This document shows, in pieces, positions 10,568 through 26,311 of a stretch of 45,531 nt of DNA (the first letter of the stretch is position 1; each line of letters begins with the position of its first letter). The notes below the pieces were generated by a model. It was not told the DNA's origin. It saw nothing but the letters and a program-made list of their open reading frames with translations, and searched no databases. The stretch is from positions 1 to 45,531 of the forward strand of contig NZ_CANLFS010000025.1 of the NCBI RefSeq assembly GCF_947490095.1, given 5' to 3'. Position numbers and translations under genes: made by a program. The DNA comes from an uncultured Halomonas sp. Its GTDB lineage: Bacteria; Pseudomonadota; Gammaproteobacteria; Pseudomonadales; Halomonadaceae.

Positions 10568-10573
10568 ATTGTA
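10568..10573 (-). promoter_or_regulatory. Probable -10 element of the small RNA
   Basis: TACAAT on the minus strand, one mismatch from TATAAT, lies about 7 nt before the proposed 5' end. No good -35 is visible, which would fit a promoter that depends on an activator. Confidence 0.5.
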
Positions 10574-10725
10574 CCTTGTCGAGGCGGCGTCTCACGCCCC
10601 GGAAGGACGCCCATTCTGTCAGATACCCGGGGCGGCACAAGCAGGCCCGGGCATCACCGCCCCCGGCATCGGGGTCCATGATGAACCGCAACATCGAACA
10701 ACTAACCCATTAATTTCAAAAAGAT

Positions 10726-10764
10726 AAAAAGCCGGCCGGCACCCAGGGTGCCGGCCGGCTTTCT
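10726..10764 (-). terminator. Rho-independent terminator of eno
   Basis: A long GC-rich stem with arms 10731-10744 and 10746-10759 (GCCGGCCGGCACCC and its complement) has five T on the minus-strand side and TTTCTT on the plus side. It lies about 55 nt after the eno stop and could work in both directions. Confidence 0.9.
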
Positions 10765-10818
10765 TGCTTGGCGGACGACAAAAACGCCGCCACTTTGTCG
10801 GCAATTTCCTACACTAGA

Positions 10819-14841
<4,023 letters not shown>

Positions 14842-14848
14842 TCAGGCC

Positions 14849-16492
<1,644 letters not shown>

Positions 16493-16511
<19 letters not shown>

Positions 16512-19500
16512 GATTGGGCCAACAGGCTCTTCAGGCTCGCCGCCTTGGGTTTCACCAGCCAGAAATGACGGACAAAATCGCTGAAGTCCTCGAGGATGGC
16601 GCGGCCTCGGGCCGAGCCGGTCTCGGCGACGAACTCCTCGACTACCTCACGCAGATGGCGACGGTGGGCTTCCATGGCCTCGGTATTGATTCGCTGGATC
16701 TCCACCTGCTCGTGATTGACCTTGTCGACGAAGGTGCGATTCTCATCGAGCACATAGGCGAAGCCACCGGTCATGCCCGCCCCGAAGTTGTCCCCGGCCT
16801 TGCCGAGCACCGCCACCCGGCCACCGGTCATGTATTCACAACCGTGGTCACCGACCCCCTCGACCACCGCATGAGCGCCGGAGTTGCGAACGGCGAAGCG
16901 CTCACCCGCGGTGCCGGCGGCGAACAGCCTGCCGCCGGTCGCGCCATAGAGGCAGGTGTTGCCGATAATGGCCGTCTCGTGGCTCTCGAACCGGCTCCCC
17001 CGCGGGGGCGTGATCACCACCTTGCCCCCGTTCATGCCCTTGCCGACATAGTCGTTGGCGTCACCCTCCAGGTAGAGGTTGAGCCCCCGGGCGTTCCACA
17101 CCCCGAAGCTCTGGCCGGCCACACCGGTAAAGCGGGCGGTGATCGGCGCCTCCTCGAGCCCCGCCTCACCGTAGCGCTTGGCGATGGCGCCGGAGGTCAG
17201 CGCCCCCACACTGCGGTCGCAATTGGTGATGACGAACCCGGCATCCGCCCCGGTCCTGTGCTCGATCGCCTCACGGAACGCCTCCAGCACCTCTCGGTTC
17301 TTGGCGCCCGGGTCGTGGGGCTCATTGCGATTCACCCGGCAGAACTGCGGGGCCTTGGCCGGCACATGGTCGTTGCCGAGCAGCGGGGAGAGGTCGAGCT
17401 TGCCCTGGGAGGCGGTCACCCCCTCGATCGCCTCGAGCAGCTCGGTGCGGCCGATCAGATCGGCGAGCCTTCGCACGCCGAGCATCGCCATCAGCTCGCG
17501 CACCTCCTCGGCGATAAAGCGGAAGTAGTACTTGACCATATCCACGGTGCCACGGAAGTGTTTATCGCGCAGATAGACTTGCTGGGTCGCCACGCCGGTG
17601 GCGCAGTTGTTCAGGTGGCAGATACGCAGATACTTGCAACCCAGCGCCACCATGGGGGCGGTGCCGAAGCCGAAGCTCTCGGCACCGAGAATCGCGGCCT
17701 TGACCACATCGAGGCCGGTCTTGAGACCGCCGTCGGCCTGCAGCCGGATCTTGTCGCGCAGGCCGTTGATGCGCAGCGCCTGATGCACCTCGGGCAGGCC
17801 CAGCTCCCAGGGCGAGCCAGCGTGCTTGATGGAGGTAACGGGACTCGCCGCGGTACCGCCATCGTAGCCGGAGACGGTGATCAAATCGGCATAGGCCTTG
17901 GCCACACCGGTGGCGATGGTGCCGATCCCGGGCTCGGAGACCAGCTTCACCGATACCTGGGCATCGGGATTGACCTGCTTGAGGTCGAAGATCAGCTGGG
18001 CCAGGTCCTCGATGGAGTAGATGTCATGATGGGGCGGCGGCGAGATCAGGGTCACGCCGGGCACCGCATAGCGCAGCCGAGCGATCAACTCGTTCACCTT
18101 GCCGCCGGGCAGCTGGCCGCCCTCCCCGGGCTTGGCCCCCTGGGCCACCTTGATCTGCAACACCTCGGCATTGACCAGATAGGCCGGCGTGACGCCGAAG
18201 CGCCCCGAGGCGATCTGCTTGATTTTCGAGGAGCGGATGGTGCCGTAACGAGCCGGATCCTCGCCGCCCTCGCCGGAGTTGGAGCGTCCGCCGGATTCGT
18301 TCATGGCCTGGGCCAGCGACTCGTGGGCCTCCGGGGACAGCGCACCCAGCGACATGCCGGCGCTGTCGAAGCGCGGCAGCAGGTCTTCGACCGACTCTAC
18401 CTCCTCGAGAGGCAGCGGTTCGGCAGCCGACGTGAGGCGCAGCAGGTCACGCAGGGTGGCGGGGGGACGCTCGTTGACCAGCGCGGCGAAATGCTTCCAT
18501 TTGGCGTAGCTACCCCCCTGTACCGCCTCCTGTAGCGCCTTGACCACGTCGGGATTGAAGGCATGGTACTCGTGACCATGAACGTACTTGAACAGTCCTC
18601 CCTGACTGATGCCCTTGCGCGGAATCCAGGCCTCCCGGGCGAGCAGCGCCTGTTGCAACTGCAGCTCGGCGAAACCGGCACCCTGGATCCGCGAGGCCAT
18701 GCCCGGGAAGCACAGCGCCATCACCTCGTCGCCGAGGCCCACCGCCTCGAACAGCATGGAGCCGCGATAGGAAGCGAGCGTCGAGATTCCCATCTTGGAC
18801 AGAATCTTGAACAACCCCTTCTGCAGCCCCTTGCGGTAATTCTCGCGGGCATCGGCGGGGTCGCCCACCAGCTCGCCGGTACGATGCATGTCGGCCATCA
18901 CCTGATAGGCGAGCCACGGGAAGACCGCGGTGGCGCCCACACCGAACAGTACCGCCATCTGGTGAGCATCCCGGGCGTAGCCGGTCTCCACCACGATATT
19001 GCAACGCGGGCGCAGCGCCAGCCGACCCAGGTGGTGGTGCACGGCGCCCACGGCCAGGGCGGCATGGATCGGCAGCTCGTCACGCTCGAGGCCGGTATCG
19101 GAGAGCACCAGGAGCACCTTCCCCGCCTGCACCGCCTCTTCGGCCTCGCCGCAGAGCTTGCGCAACGCCGCCTGCAGGCCATGGCGCTCGGGCTCATAGG
19201 CCATGCGCAGGCGGTGACAGGCATAGGCCGGGTCGTCCTGTTCCACCAGCGCGGTGAACTTGCGTGGCGAGAGGACCGGCGTGGTCAGGATGATGCGGTG
19301 GGCGTGCTCCGGCGTCGCCTTGAAGACATTGCGCTCGGCGCCGATGCAGGTCTCCAGCGACATCACGATCGCCTCGCGCAGCGGATCGATGGCCGGATTG
19401 GTGACCTGGGCGAACTTCTGGCGGAAATAGTCGGTGAGCAGGCGCGGCTTGGCGGAGAGGACCGCCATGGGAGTATCGTCGCCCATGGAGCTCACCGCCT

Positions 19501-20944
19501 CCTGGCCATCCCCACCCAGCGGGCGCAACAGCATGTCGCGCTCCTCGAAGCTGACCTGAAACATCTTCTGGGCCACGGCCAGGGCATCGGCATCCATAGG
19601 GTGGAAGCTGGCCAGCTCGGTGAGCGCCGACTCCAGGTACTGGGCCTCCTGCTTGAGCCAGCGCTTGTAGGGGTAGGCCGACTTGAGACGCGCGTCGATG
19701 TCGTCGGTATGCAGCACCTCGCCGGTCTCGGTGTCCACGGCGAGTATCTGGCCCGGCCCCACGCGCCCCTTGGCCACCACGTCCTCGGGCTGGTAGGCGT
19801 AGGTGCCTATCTCCGAGGCCAGGGTAATGAAGCCGTTCTTCGTGACCACCCAGCGTGCCGGGCGCAGGCCGTTACGGTCGAGCATGCACAGCGCCTGGCG
19901 GCCGTCGGTCATCACGACCCCGGCGGGCCCATCCCAGGGCTCCATATGCATGGAGCTGTACTCGTAGAAGGCACGCAGCTCGGCGTCCATCAGCTCGACG
20001 TTCTGCCACGCCGGCGGCACCATGATGCGCACCGCGCGGTGCAGCTCCATGCCCCCCATCAACAACACCTCGAGCATGTTATCCATGCTCGAGGAGTCGG
20101 ATCCTTGAGTGTTGACGATCTCGTCGAGCTCGGCGATATCGGGCAGCCGCTCGCAGGCAAAGTTCTCCTTGCGGGAGTTGGCCCAGCCGCGATTGGCCTC
20201 GATGGTGTTGATCTCGCCATTGTGGGCCAACAGCCGGAACGGCTGGGCCAGCGGCCAGCGTGGCGCGGTGTTGGTGGAGAAACGCTGATGGAAGACGCAG
20301 ATGGCGGTCTCGAGGCGCACATCGCCGAGATCCCGGTAAAAGGCCGGCAGGTCCACCGGCATCACCAACCCCTTGTAGGAGAGCACCTTCTCGGAAAGCG
20401 AACAGACATGGAACTCGGACTCGTCCCGCAGCGCCTGTTCGGCGAAACGGCGAGCCATGAAGAGGTCGACATCGAAAGACGCGGGGTCGGCGCTCTTGCC
20501 GGGCTCCACGAAGAGGTGACGAATGCGCGGCAGGCACTCGAGCGCCATGGGACCGCACACCGAGGCATCCACCGGCACCTCGCGCCAGCCACGGATCACC
20601 AGGCCTCGGGCACGCAACTCCCCCTCGAGGACCCTGGCGGCATGATCGGCACGGGCATCATCGTCGGGCAGGAATACCGCCCCTACCGCGAAGCGCTCGC
20701 CGAGAACGACACCCAGCTCGGCTTCGGCGACATGGCGCATGAAGGCGCCCGGCAACTGCAGCAGCAGGCCGCAACCATCGCCGGTCTTGCCGTCGGCGGC
20801 GATACCACCACGGTGGGTCATGCAGGTCAGGGATTCGATGGCGGTGCGCAGCAGCTCGTGGCTGGCACGCCCCTCCATATGAGCGATCAGGCCGAACCCG
20901 CAGTTGTCACGGAACTCGCCGGGTTGATGAAGGCCTCTGTTCAT
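16493..20944 (-). CDS. gltB: Glutamate synthase (NADPH) large subunit
   Basis: The alpha subunit hydrolyses glutamine and transfers the ammonia through an internal tunnel to 2-oxoglutarate, forming glutamate. It has 1483 residues from ATG at 20944. The nucleophile is Cys15 ([10 protein letters not shown]), so only a 14-residue propeptide would be removed. The class II amidotransferase domain covers about residues 15-420, the FMN-binding synthase domain lies in the second half, and [13 protein letters not shown] supplies the three [3Fe-4S] cysteines. The C-terminal beta-helix is glycine-rich. The frame extends upstream into an AT-rich promoter region, which I reject. Its last codons seed the tandem repeat at 16372-16511. 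Confidence 0.97.
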
Positions 20945-21395
20945 GGGCTCGCCTCGAAGAAGTGGTTTTTTTAATACAAATACCGTGCTATATTTTAAGT
21001 TTTTTATTTTATCGGCATTGATGCCTTGTTCGCGCCGATCTGCGCGGCAAACGGGAGCCAAGCATAGTCAGCGGCCGCACTTTCGCGCAATAAAAACCTT
21101 CGACAACTCCTCAATAATCACCGTTAAATCCGTTAGTTACCTACCCCCATCGAAACAAAAAACCCACTCACTCAATGACTTGCACTACCCATAAACGAAA
21201 AATAAACGAAACAAAAAGCTCACTAGACTTTAGTCGAACACCCATCGAAACATCCATGCTGATAACGCATGGCGCATGCTGATTATCAGAAACTGACCGA
21301 CATCGCTTACGGTTTCACCCGACATAAACGAGCACGCCCGCACCAGGATGGCGCGGGCGTGATAGGCCGGCGAAAGCAACGGCAGAGAGGAAGAA
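20945..21395. other. AT-rich intergenic region upstream of gltB
   Basis: This 451-nt gap between aroB and gltB is strikingly AT-rich from about 20960 to 21300, compared with GC-rich neighbours. It should hold the gltB promoter: on the minus strand there are TAAAAT, TATTAA and a run of A/T within 80 nt of the gltB ATG. Further away, CATGCTGAT occurs twice (21255-21263 and 21275-21283) and CTGATTATCAG at 21279-21289 is an inverted repeat. I see no convincing gene. Confidence 0.6.
21333..21361 (-). terminator. Hairpin downstream of aroB
   Basis: CACGCCCGC (21333-21341) pairs perfectly with GCGGGCGTG (21353-21361), about 35 nt after the aroB stop. The minus-strand flank CTCGTTTAT has only a short T-run, so this is a moderate terminator candidate for the pil-aro run. 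Confidence 0.5.
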
Positions 21396-22502
21396 TCAGG
21401 CGCGGGGGAAGCGCTCCAGCAGACTCCGCAGGGTCGCCTCGGGAGTGGTGTCATGCACGCAGGCGGCGCCCAGGGCATGCAGCAGTACCAGGCGCAGGCG
21501 GCTGTCGACGTTCTTCTTGTCGAGGCGCATGCGGGCAAGGAAGTCATCGACGCCCATGTCCCCCGGGGCAGCCAAGGGCAGCGCGGCGGCCTCGAGCAGC
21601 GCCCTCACCCGGGCCACATCGGCGGCGTCGAGCCAGCCCAGGCGCGCCGAGAGTTCGGCGGCCATCAACATGCCGGCACCCACCGCCTCACCGTGCAGCC
21701 AGGCACCATAGCCCTGGTGCGCCTCGATGGCGTGACCGAAGGTATGACCGAGGTTGAGTAACGCCCGCACCCCTTGCTCGGTCTCGTCCTCGGCGACGAT
21801 CTCGGCCTTGAGGGCGCAGCTGCGCTGAATGGCATGCGCCAGGGCCTCCGGGTCCAGGCCACGCAGCGCCGGCACCTCTCGCTCCAGCCAGGCGAGGAAG
21901 TCGGCATCGCGAATCAGGCCGTACTTGATCACTTCGGCCAGGCCGGCAGACAGCTCGCGGGGCGGTAGCGTCTCCAGGGTATCGGTGTCGATCAGCACCC
22001 CGCGGGGCTGCCAGAAGGCCCCGATCATGTTCTTGCCCAGCGGGTGATTGACACCGGTCTTGCCGCCCACCGAGGAATCCACCTGCGCCAGCAGGGTGGT
22101 AGGCACCTGGATAAAGGCCACGCCGCGTTGATAACAGGCCGCAGCGAAGCCCACCATATCGCCGATCACCCCGCCCCCCAGGGCCACCAGGGTGCAGCGA
22201 CGGTTGAAGCCCGCCTCGAGCAGTGCATCCCAGATGCGCGAAACATGCTCAAGATTCTTGGTGGCCTCGCCATCCGGCAGCACCAGTTCGCGCACCTCCA
22301 CGCCCTCGGGCAAGGCGCCACGGCAACGCTCGAGATAGAGCGGCGCCACCGTTTCATTGGTGACGATCATCACCTGCTGGCCGGCCAGCCAGGGAGACAG
22401 GACACCGGGCTCACCGAGCAGGCCGGGGCCGATATGAATGGGATAACTGCGACTGCCCAGCGCCACCTCTAGGGTGTGTGGGCCGGAAGGGGTCTGGGTC
22501 AT
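21396..22502 (-). CDS. aroB: 3-dehydroquinate synthase
   Basis: AroB cyclises DAHP to 3-dehydroquinate, the second step of the shikimate pathway, using NAD and a divalent metal. The protein has 368 residues, near the usual 360. NAD- and metal-site motifs are visible: [27 protein letters not shown], the [20 protein letters not shown] segment and [12 protein letters not shown]. It begins 3 nt after the aroK stop and is the last gene of the pilMNOPQ-aroKB run. Confidence 0.97.
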   Translation of the reverse strand: MTQTPSGPHTLEVALGSRSYPIHIGPGLLGEPGVLSPWLAGQQVMIVTNETVAPLYLERCRGALPEGVEVRELVLPDGEATKNLEHVSRIWDALLEAGFNRRCTLVALGGGVIGDMVGFAAACYQRGVAFIQVPTTLLAQVDSSVGGKTGVNHPLGKNMIGAFWQPRGVLIDTDTLETLPPRELSAGLAEVIKYGLIRDADFLAWLEREVPALRGLDPEALAHAIQRSCALKAEIVAEDETEQGVRALLNLGHTFGHAIEAHQGYGAWLHGEAVGAGMLMAAELSARLGWLDAADVARVRALLEAAALPLAAPGDMGVDDFLARMRLDKKNVDSRLRLVLLHALGAACVHDTTPEATLRSLLERFPRA

Positions 22503-22505
22503 GGT

Positions 22506-23048
22506 TCAGGCCTTGGCTTGCAGAGGGTCGACGAACCGCGTCACGCGGCGGACGATATCATTGACCACCGAACGAGGTCCGCGACGGTCGGTACGCACGG
22601 TGAGGTCGGCGGTGGCACGATAGAGCGGGTCACGCTGGTCAAACATCTCCCGCAGCACCGCCTCCTTGTCGGGGCGCTGCAGCAAGGGACGATTACGATC
22701 CTTGGCGGTACGCTTGAGCTGCTGCTCCACGGTGGTAAAGAGGTAGATGACGGTGCCGCGCTCGCGCAGCATGCGACGGTTCTGCTCGCGCAGCACGGCG
22801 CCGCCGCCGGTCGCGATCACCACCCCTTCGCGGTGGGTCAGCTCATCGATCATCAGGCTCTCGCGGTCGCGAAATCCCCCCTCGCCCTCGACATCGAAGA
22901 TCCAGGGAATATCGGCACCGCAGCGAGCCTGGATCTCGTGGTCGGTATCCAGAAAATCGCGAGAAAGCTCGGCCGCCAGGAGGCGGCCGATGGTGCTCTT
23001 GCCGGCCCCCATGGAGCCGATCAGTATCAGGTTAGGTAGTGCCAGCAT
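22506..23048 (-). CDS. aroK: Shikimate kinase
   Basis: AroK phosphorylates shikimate at the 3-hydroxyl. The 180-residue protein has the P-loop GSMGAGKST at residues 12-20, DTDHEI for shikimate and magnesium binding, FRDRES, and GGGAV as the glycine triad. The start codon overlaps the pilQ stop (TGATG), implying translational coupling. The pilQ-aroK-aroB order is widely conserved in gammaproteobacteria. Confidence 0.97.
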   Translation of the reverse strand: MLALPNLILIGSMGAGKSTIGRLLAAELSRDFLDTDHEIQARCGADIPWIFDVEGEGGFRDRESLMIDELTHREGVVIATGGGAVLREQNRRMLRERGTVIYLFTTVEQQLKRTAKDRNRPLLQRPDKEAVLREMFDQRDPLYRATADLTVRTDRRGPRSVVNDIVRRVTRFVDPLQAKA

Positions 23049-24520
23049 CAGCGGAGGGCCACACCGTCGTCAAGAATTCGTGGGGTGATAAACACTAGCA
23101 ACTCTACCTTTTCGTTGCTCTGTTGGGTATAGCGGAACAACCGCCCCAGTACCGGCAGGTCTCCCAGAAAGGGCGTCTTGGCCAGACTTTCGATCTCCTC
23201 GGTCTGCAGGATGCCCCCCAGCACCACGGTCTCGCCGTCATCGACCAGCACCTGGGTCTGGATTTCATTCTTGTTGACGGGTGGCTCCTCGCCCACCCGG
23301 AAATCGCCGAAGGTATCGTTGGTGATCGCCACATCCATGACAATGCGGTCATCCGGGGTGATCTGGGGCGTCACCTCCAGCGACAGCACGGCCTCCTTGA
23401 ATTCGGTGCTCACGCTATCGCCATCCGACGCCACATAGGCACGCTCCTGCCCCTGCTTGATCACCGCCAGTCGCTGATTGACGGTGATCACACGCGGCTG
23501 GGAAATGGTGTAGCTCTTCCCCTCGCTCTCCAGGGCCCGTAACTCGAGGTCCAGCAGGATGTCGCCGGAGAGATAGCCGAATCCGAAGCGAGTCATGGGG
23601 CTGGCACCACCGAGGTCGACGGCCAGCCCCCCGCGGCGAAAGGCCTCGCCGCTCGGACCATCGGCGCCACCGACGTATTCGCCACGGGACTCCCGCTGGC
23701 CGGAAAAACCGTCGCCATACGTCACCACGGGTCGCCCCTGCGAGGCACCGCCCAGGTCAAACCGTCCGCTGCCCCGCGGCGAGGAGATGCCCCAGTTGAC
23801 CCCGAGTTCCCGGGAGGCGCTATCGCTGGCGATCACGATGCGCGCCTCAATCTGTACCTGGCGCACGGCGACATCCAGTCGATCCAGGGTCGACAGGATA
23901 CCGGCAATCTGTTCGGCCGTATCCTGCAATAACAGGGTGTTGGTACGCGGATCCACGGCCACCCTGCCTCGCTGGGTGAGCAGCCCGAACCCCTCATCGC
24001 CACCCCGAATAAGCGCGGCGATATTGGCCGCCTTGGCGTAATTCAGCTGAATATACTCCGTCTTCAGCGGCGCCAGGGACTCCCGCTGCTCGCGGGACTG
24101 GATCTCGAACTGTTCGCGCCGAGCCAGTTCCGCAGAGGGGGCCACCATGATGACGTTACCTTCCTGACGACTCCAGAGCCCCTGGCTCTCGAGCACCAGG
24201 TCCAATGCCTGATCCCAGGGCACATCCTTCAGATTAAGGGTCACGCGGCCCTGCACGCCATCGCTGGCCACCAGGTTCAGGCCGGTGACGTCGGCGATGA
24301 TCGCCAGCACCGAACGCACTTCGATATCCTGGAAGTTCAAGGTGATGCGCTCCCCGACATACCCCCCACCATGCTGGGTGTCGACGCCGGCGTCCTGCAG
24401 GAAGTCGCGGCCCTCGCGCGTCGAGACCGCCTGGACGCTTTCCGATACCACCAGCATGGCGACGACCATGACGGCATGCCGTGTTACGAATAACCCGATA
24501 ATTTTTATGATTGTTTTCAT
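23048..24520 (-). CDS. pilQ: Type IV pilus secretin PilQ, short form
   Basis: PilQ forms the outer-membrane pore through which the type IV pilus passes. The 490-residue protein has a signal peptide (hydrophobic about residues 7-26, likely cleaved after SVQA at 31). A secretin/TonB N-terminal short domain ([20 protein letters not shown]) and an N1-type domain follow. The C-terminal secretin domain covers about 235-490 and includes [16 protein letters not shown] and [13 protein letters not shown]. It is much shorter than the roughly 700-residue PilQ of Pseudomonas because the N-terminal AMIN domains are missing. It is the last pil gene, overlapping aroK. Confidence 0.92.
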   Translation of the reverse strand: MKTIIKIIGLFVTRHAVMVVAMLVVSESVQAVSTREGRDFLQDAGVDTQHGGGYVGERITLNFQDIEVRSVLAIIADVTGLNLVASDGVQGRVTLNLKDVPWDQALDLVLESQGLWSRQEGNVIMVAPSAELARREQFEIQSREQRESLAPLKTEYIQLNYAKAANIAALIRGGDEGFGLLTQRGRVAVDPRTNTLLLQDTAEQIAGILSTLDRLDVAVRQVQIEARIVIASDSASRELGVNWGISSPRGSGRFDLGGASQGRPVVTYGDGFSGQRESRGEYVGGADGPSGEAFRRGGLAVDLGGASPMTRFGFGYLSGDILLDLELRALESEGKSYTISQPRVITVNQRLAVIKQGQERAYVASDGDSVSTEFKEAVLSLEVTPQITPDDRIVMDVAITNDTFGDFRVGEEPPVNKNEIQTQVLVDDGETVVLGGILQTEEIESLAKTPFLGDLPVLGRLFRYTQQSNEKVELLVFITPRILDDGVALR

Positions 24521-24563
24521 TCCTGCCCCCCATCGCCGGCCCTCGCCCAGGCATGCGGCCGCT

Positions 24564-25088
24564 TCACTCCAGCGTCAGCTCTCGATGACGCTGGACCCAG
24601 TCCCCCTGCACCATTACCCGCTCCACCAGCAGGACGGACGTGCTCGTGATGCTCAGGATGCGACCATGATCACGCCCCAGATGGTGGCCAACCCGCAATC
24701 GGCGCACTCGCCCACCGGGTTCCCTGAAGAGGGCCGACGACTCCCCCCTCATCGTCAAGGTCCCCACCAGGTCAAGCGCATCGAGGGCATAGGCCTCGAG
24801 CCGCTCCCGCTGGCGACCGGCCCTCGGTACGCCCGGCGAGCCGGCCGACGCGTCAGGCGAGGCATCAGGCGCCTCGGGCCGGAAGGGACTGCGCTTCTCG
24901 GAAGGCCGATACTCCACGACACCGGACTCGGGAATGGCGAGGGATTCGAACGACGGTACCGCTCCCGGATCTTCGCGCAAGGCGGCCAGCCGGCGGTCGA
25001 ACTCGGCGAGACGAGGGTCACTGCAGCCCGCCAGCAACACCCAGGCAACGAGCGAGACAAGGCGCCCGGCCCCGCCGGATAGCATCAT
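24564..25088 (-). CDS. pilP: Type IV pilus lipoprotein PilP
   Basis: PilP is an inner-membrane lipoprotein that links PilN/PilO to the secretin PilQ. The 174-residue protein has a lipoprotein signal with lipobox LLAGC (Cys22). A variable proline/serine-rich linker follows (about 60-90), then the HR-like beta domain (LDLVGTLTMRG...GRVRRLRVGHHLGRDHGRI), the recognised PilP signature. The ATG overlaps the pilO stop by ATGA. Confidence 0.92.
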   Translation of the reverse strand: MMLSGGAGRLVSLVAWVLLAGCSDPRLAEFDRRLAALREDPGAVPSFESLAIPESGVVEYRPSEKRSPFRPEAPDASPDASAGSPGVPRAGRQRERLEAYALDALDLVGTLTMRGESSALFREPGGRVRRLRVGHHLGRDHGRILSITSTSVLLVERVMVQGDWVQRHRELTLE

Positions 25089-25705
25089 GGCTCCCCCCCG
25101 TCCTGCCGGCGATAGCCGTAGGTCTTCGCCTGCATGGAGAGCCTGAGCCGCTGACCGCCCTCCTCCGGGCCCAGGGTCAGATCATGGAGCGTCACGATTC
25201 TCGGCATGTTGGCCACGTCCGCCAGAAAGGCTCCGATTCGGTGATAGTCCCCGCGCACTCGAATATCGAAGGGCCGCTCGATATAGGGATCCGTCTCCAC
25301 CGGGTCGCGCAGGCGAAGCAGGTCGATCGCCAACCGATGGTCGATGGCGGCCTCGCTGATGCTATCCAGCAGCGAAGGCACCTCTGCGCCGGTCGGTAGC
25401 ATCCCGCGCAGCGCCTCCATGCGGGTATCGAGACGACTCACCTGTTCGCGCAGGGCCTCGAGGCTGGCGGCCTGGGCCACCTTGCCGCGGTAGTCACGAA
25501 TCAGCCGCGCCTCTTCGGCCCTGGCCCGATGGAGCCGTTCCTTGGCGGACCCGGCCAGATACCCATGCATCACGAAGAACATCACGCCCAGCACCAGCAA
25601 GCAGAGCAGTAGTTGTAGCGACCACGGCCAGCCCCCGGCCTCCTTGACATCCAGTTCGCGCCAATCCAGCTCGCCCAGGCGACGCATCTCGGCGTTGAGA
25701 TTCAT
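25085..25705 (-). CDS. pilO: Type IV pilus inner-membrane protein PilO
   Basis: PilO pairs with PilN in the inner-membrane alignment subcomplex. The 206-residue protein has a short cytoplasmic N-terminus, one transmembrane segment (about residues 28-50), a periplasmic coiled coil (about 55-105, rich in Arg/Glu/Ala) and a ferredoxin-like periplasmic domain. It lies 12 nt after pilN and overlaps pilP. Confidence 0.92.
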   Translation of the reverse strand: MNLNAEMRRLGELDWRELDVKEAGGWPWSLQLLLCLLVLGVMFFVMHGYLAGSAKERLHRARAEEARLIRDYRGKVAQAASLEALREQVSRLDTRMEALRGMLPTGAEVPSLLDSISEAAIDHRLAIDLLRLRDPVETDPYIERPFDIRVRGDYHRIGAFLADVANMPRIVTLHDLTLGPEEGGQRLRLSMQAKTYGYRRQDGGEP

Positions 25706-25717
25706 GCGCTTCCCTCC

Positions 25718-26311
25718 TTACTCGGCCCCGCCCACCGACACCGCGCCCGAGACACCCGCCTCGGCCCCCGGCACTCGCTGACGCATACGGAGGCGAAACC
25801 GGCGCCGCTCCCCGCCCTCCTCGACCTCGACCTCGACCTCGGAGAGCATGGGCGCATCGAAGGCCGCCACGGAGGCCAGGGCCCGTAGCTGGTCGGTCAC
25901 CTGCCGGTTGTTCTCGGCCACTCCCGACAGGTCAAGGTCATTGCCTTGGCGGTTGAGGTGCGTGTAATACACTCCATCCACGAGGCTGACGGCGAGATCA
26001 TTCATCACATGGACCGTCTGGGCGCGCCCGTCCTGCAACCGGGTCAAGACCCGCACCTGCTCGAGCATTCGCTCGCGGGTCTGCTCGAGCCCCCTGACCT
26101 CGCGGATCGCCGAATCGAGCCGGCGGCCCCGGGCCTCAATGAGGGCGTTGCGTTGAGACTGGGTTTCGACCTCCTGTTGGTAGTGCCAGGCCACGCCATA
26201 GCCGCCGCCGAGCCCCAGCAACGCCGCCAGCCCCAGGACCTTATAGAATAGCCTGCCGCGCCGCTCACGCCGCTGTTCTCGCCATGGCAGCAGGTTGATC
26301 TCGATAATCAT
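25718..26311 (-). CDS. pilN: Type IV pilus inner-membrane protein PilN
   Basis: PilN binds cytoplasmic PilM through its N-terminal INLLPWR peptide, seen here at residues 5-11. From ATG at 26311 it has 197 residues: the PilM-binding tail, one transmembrane segment (about 23-44), a coiled coil (about 46-95) and a periplasmic domain. I chose this start because INLLPW is normally within the first dozen residues and because the ATG overlaps the pilM stop. The frame runs 71 codons further upstream inside pilM. Confidence 0.94.
   Translation of the reverse strand: MIIEINLLPWREQRRERRGRLFYKVLGLAALLGLGGGYGVAWHYQQEVETQSQRNALIEARGRRLDSAIREVRGLEQTRERMLEQVRVLTRLQDGRAQTVHVMNDLAVSLVDGVYYTHLNRQGNDLDLSGVAENNRQVTDQLRALASVAAFDAPMLSEVEVEVEEGGERRRFRLRMRQRVPGAEAGVSGAVSVGGAE

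Noticed and set aside
10221..10694. Minus-strand open frame of 157 codons across the small RNA region
   Set aside because: It runs through two strong terminators and into fdxA, has no ribosome-binding site support and no family resemblance. An RNA gene explains the region better.
18563..20974. Plus-strand open frame of 803 codons opposite gltB
   Set aside because: It is antisense to the well-supported gltB, its translation is His/Gly/Leu-rich without a recognisable domain, and GC-rich genes commonly create such frames.
20945..21061. N-terminal extension of gltB by 39 residues
   Set aside because: It runs through the AT-rich promoter region. The ATG at 20944 places the catalytic Cys after a short propeptide, as in related enzymes.
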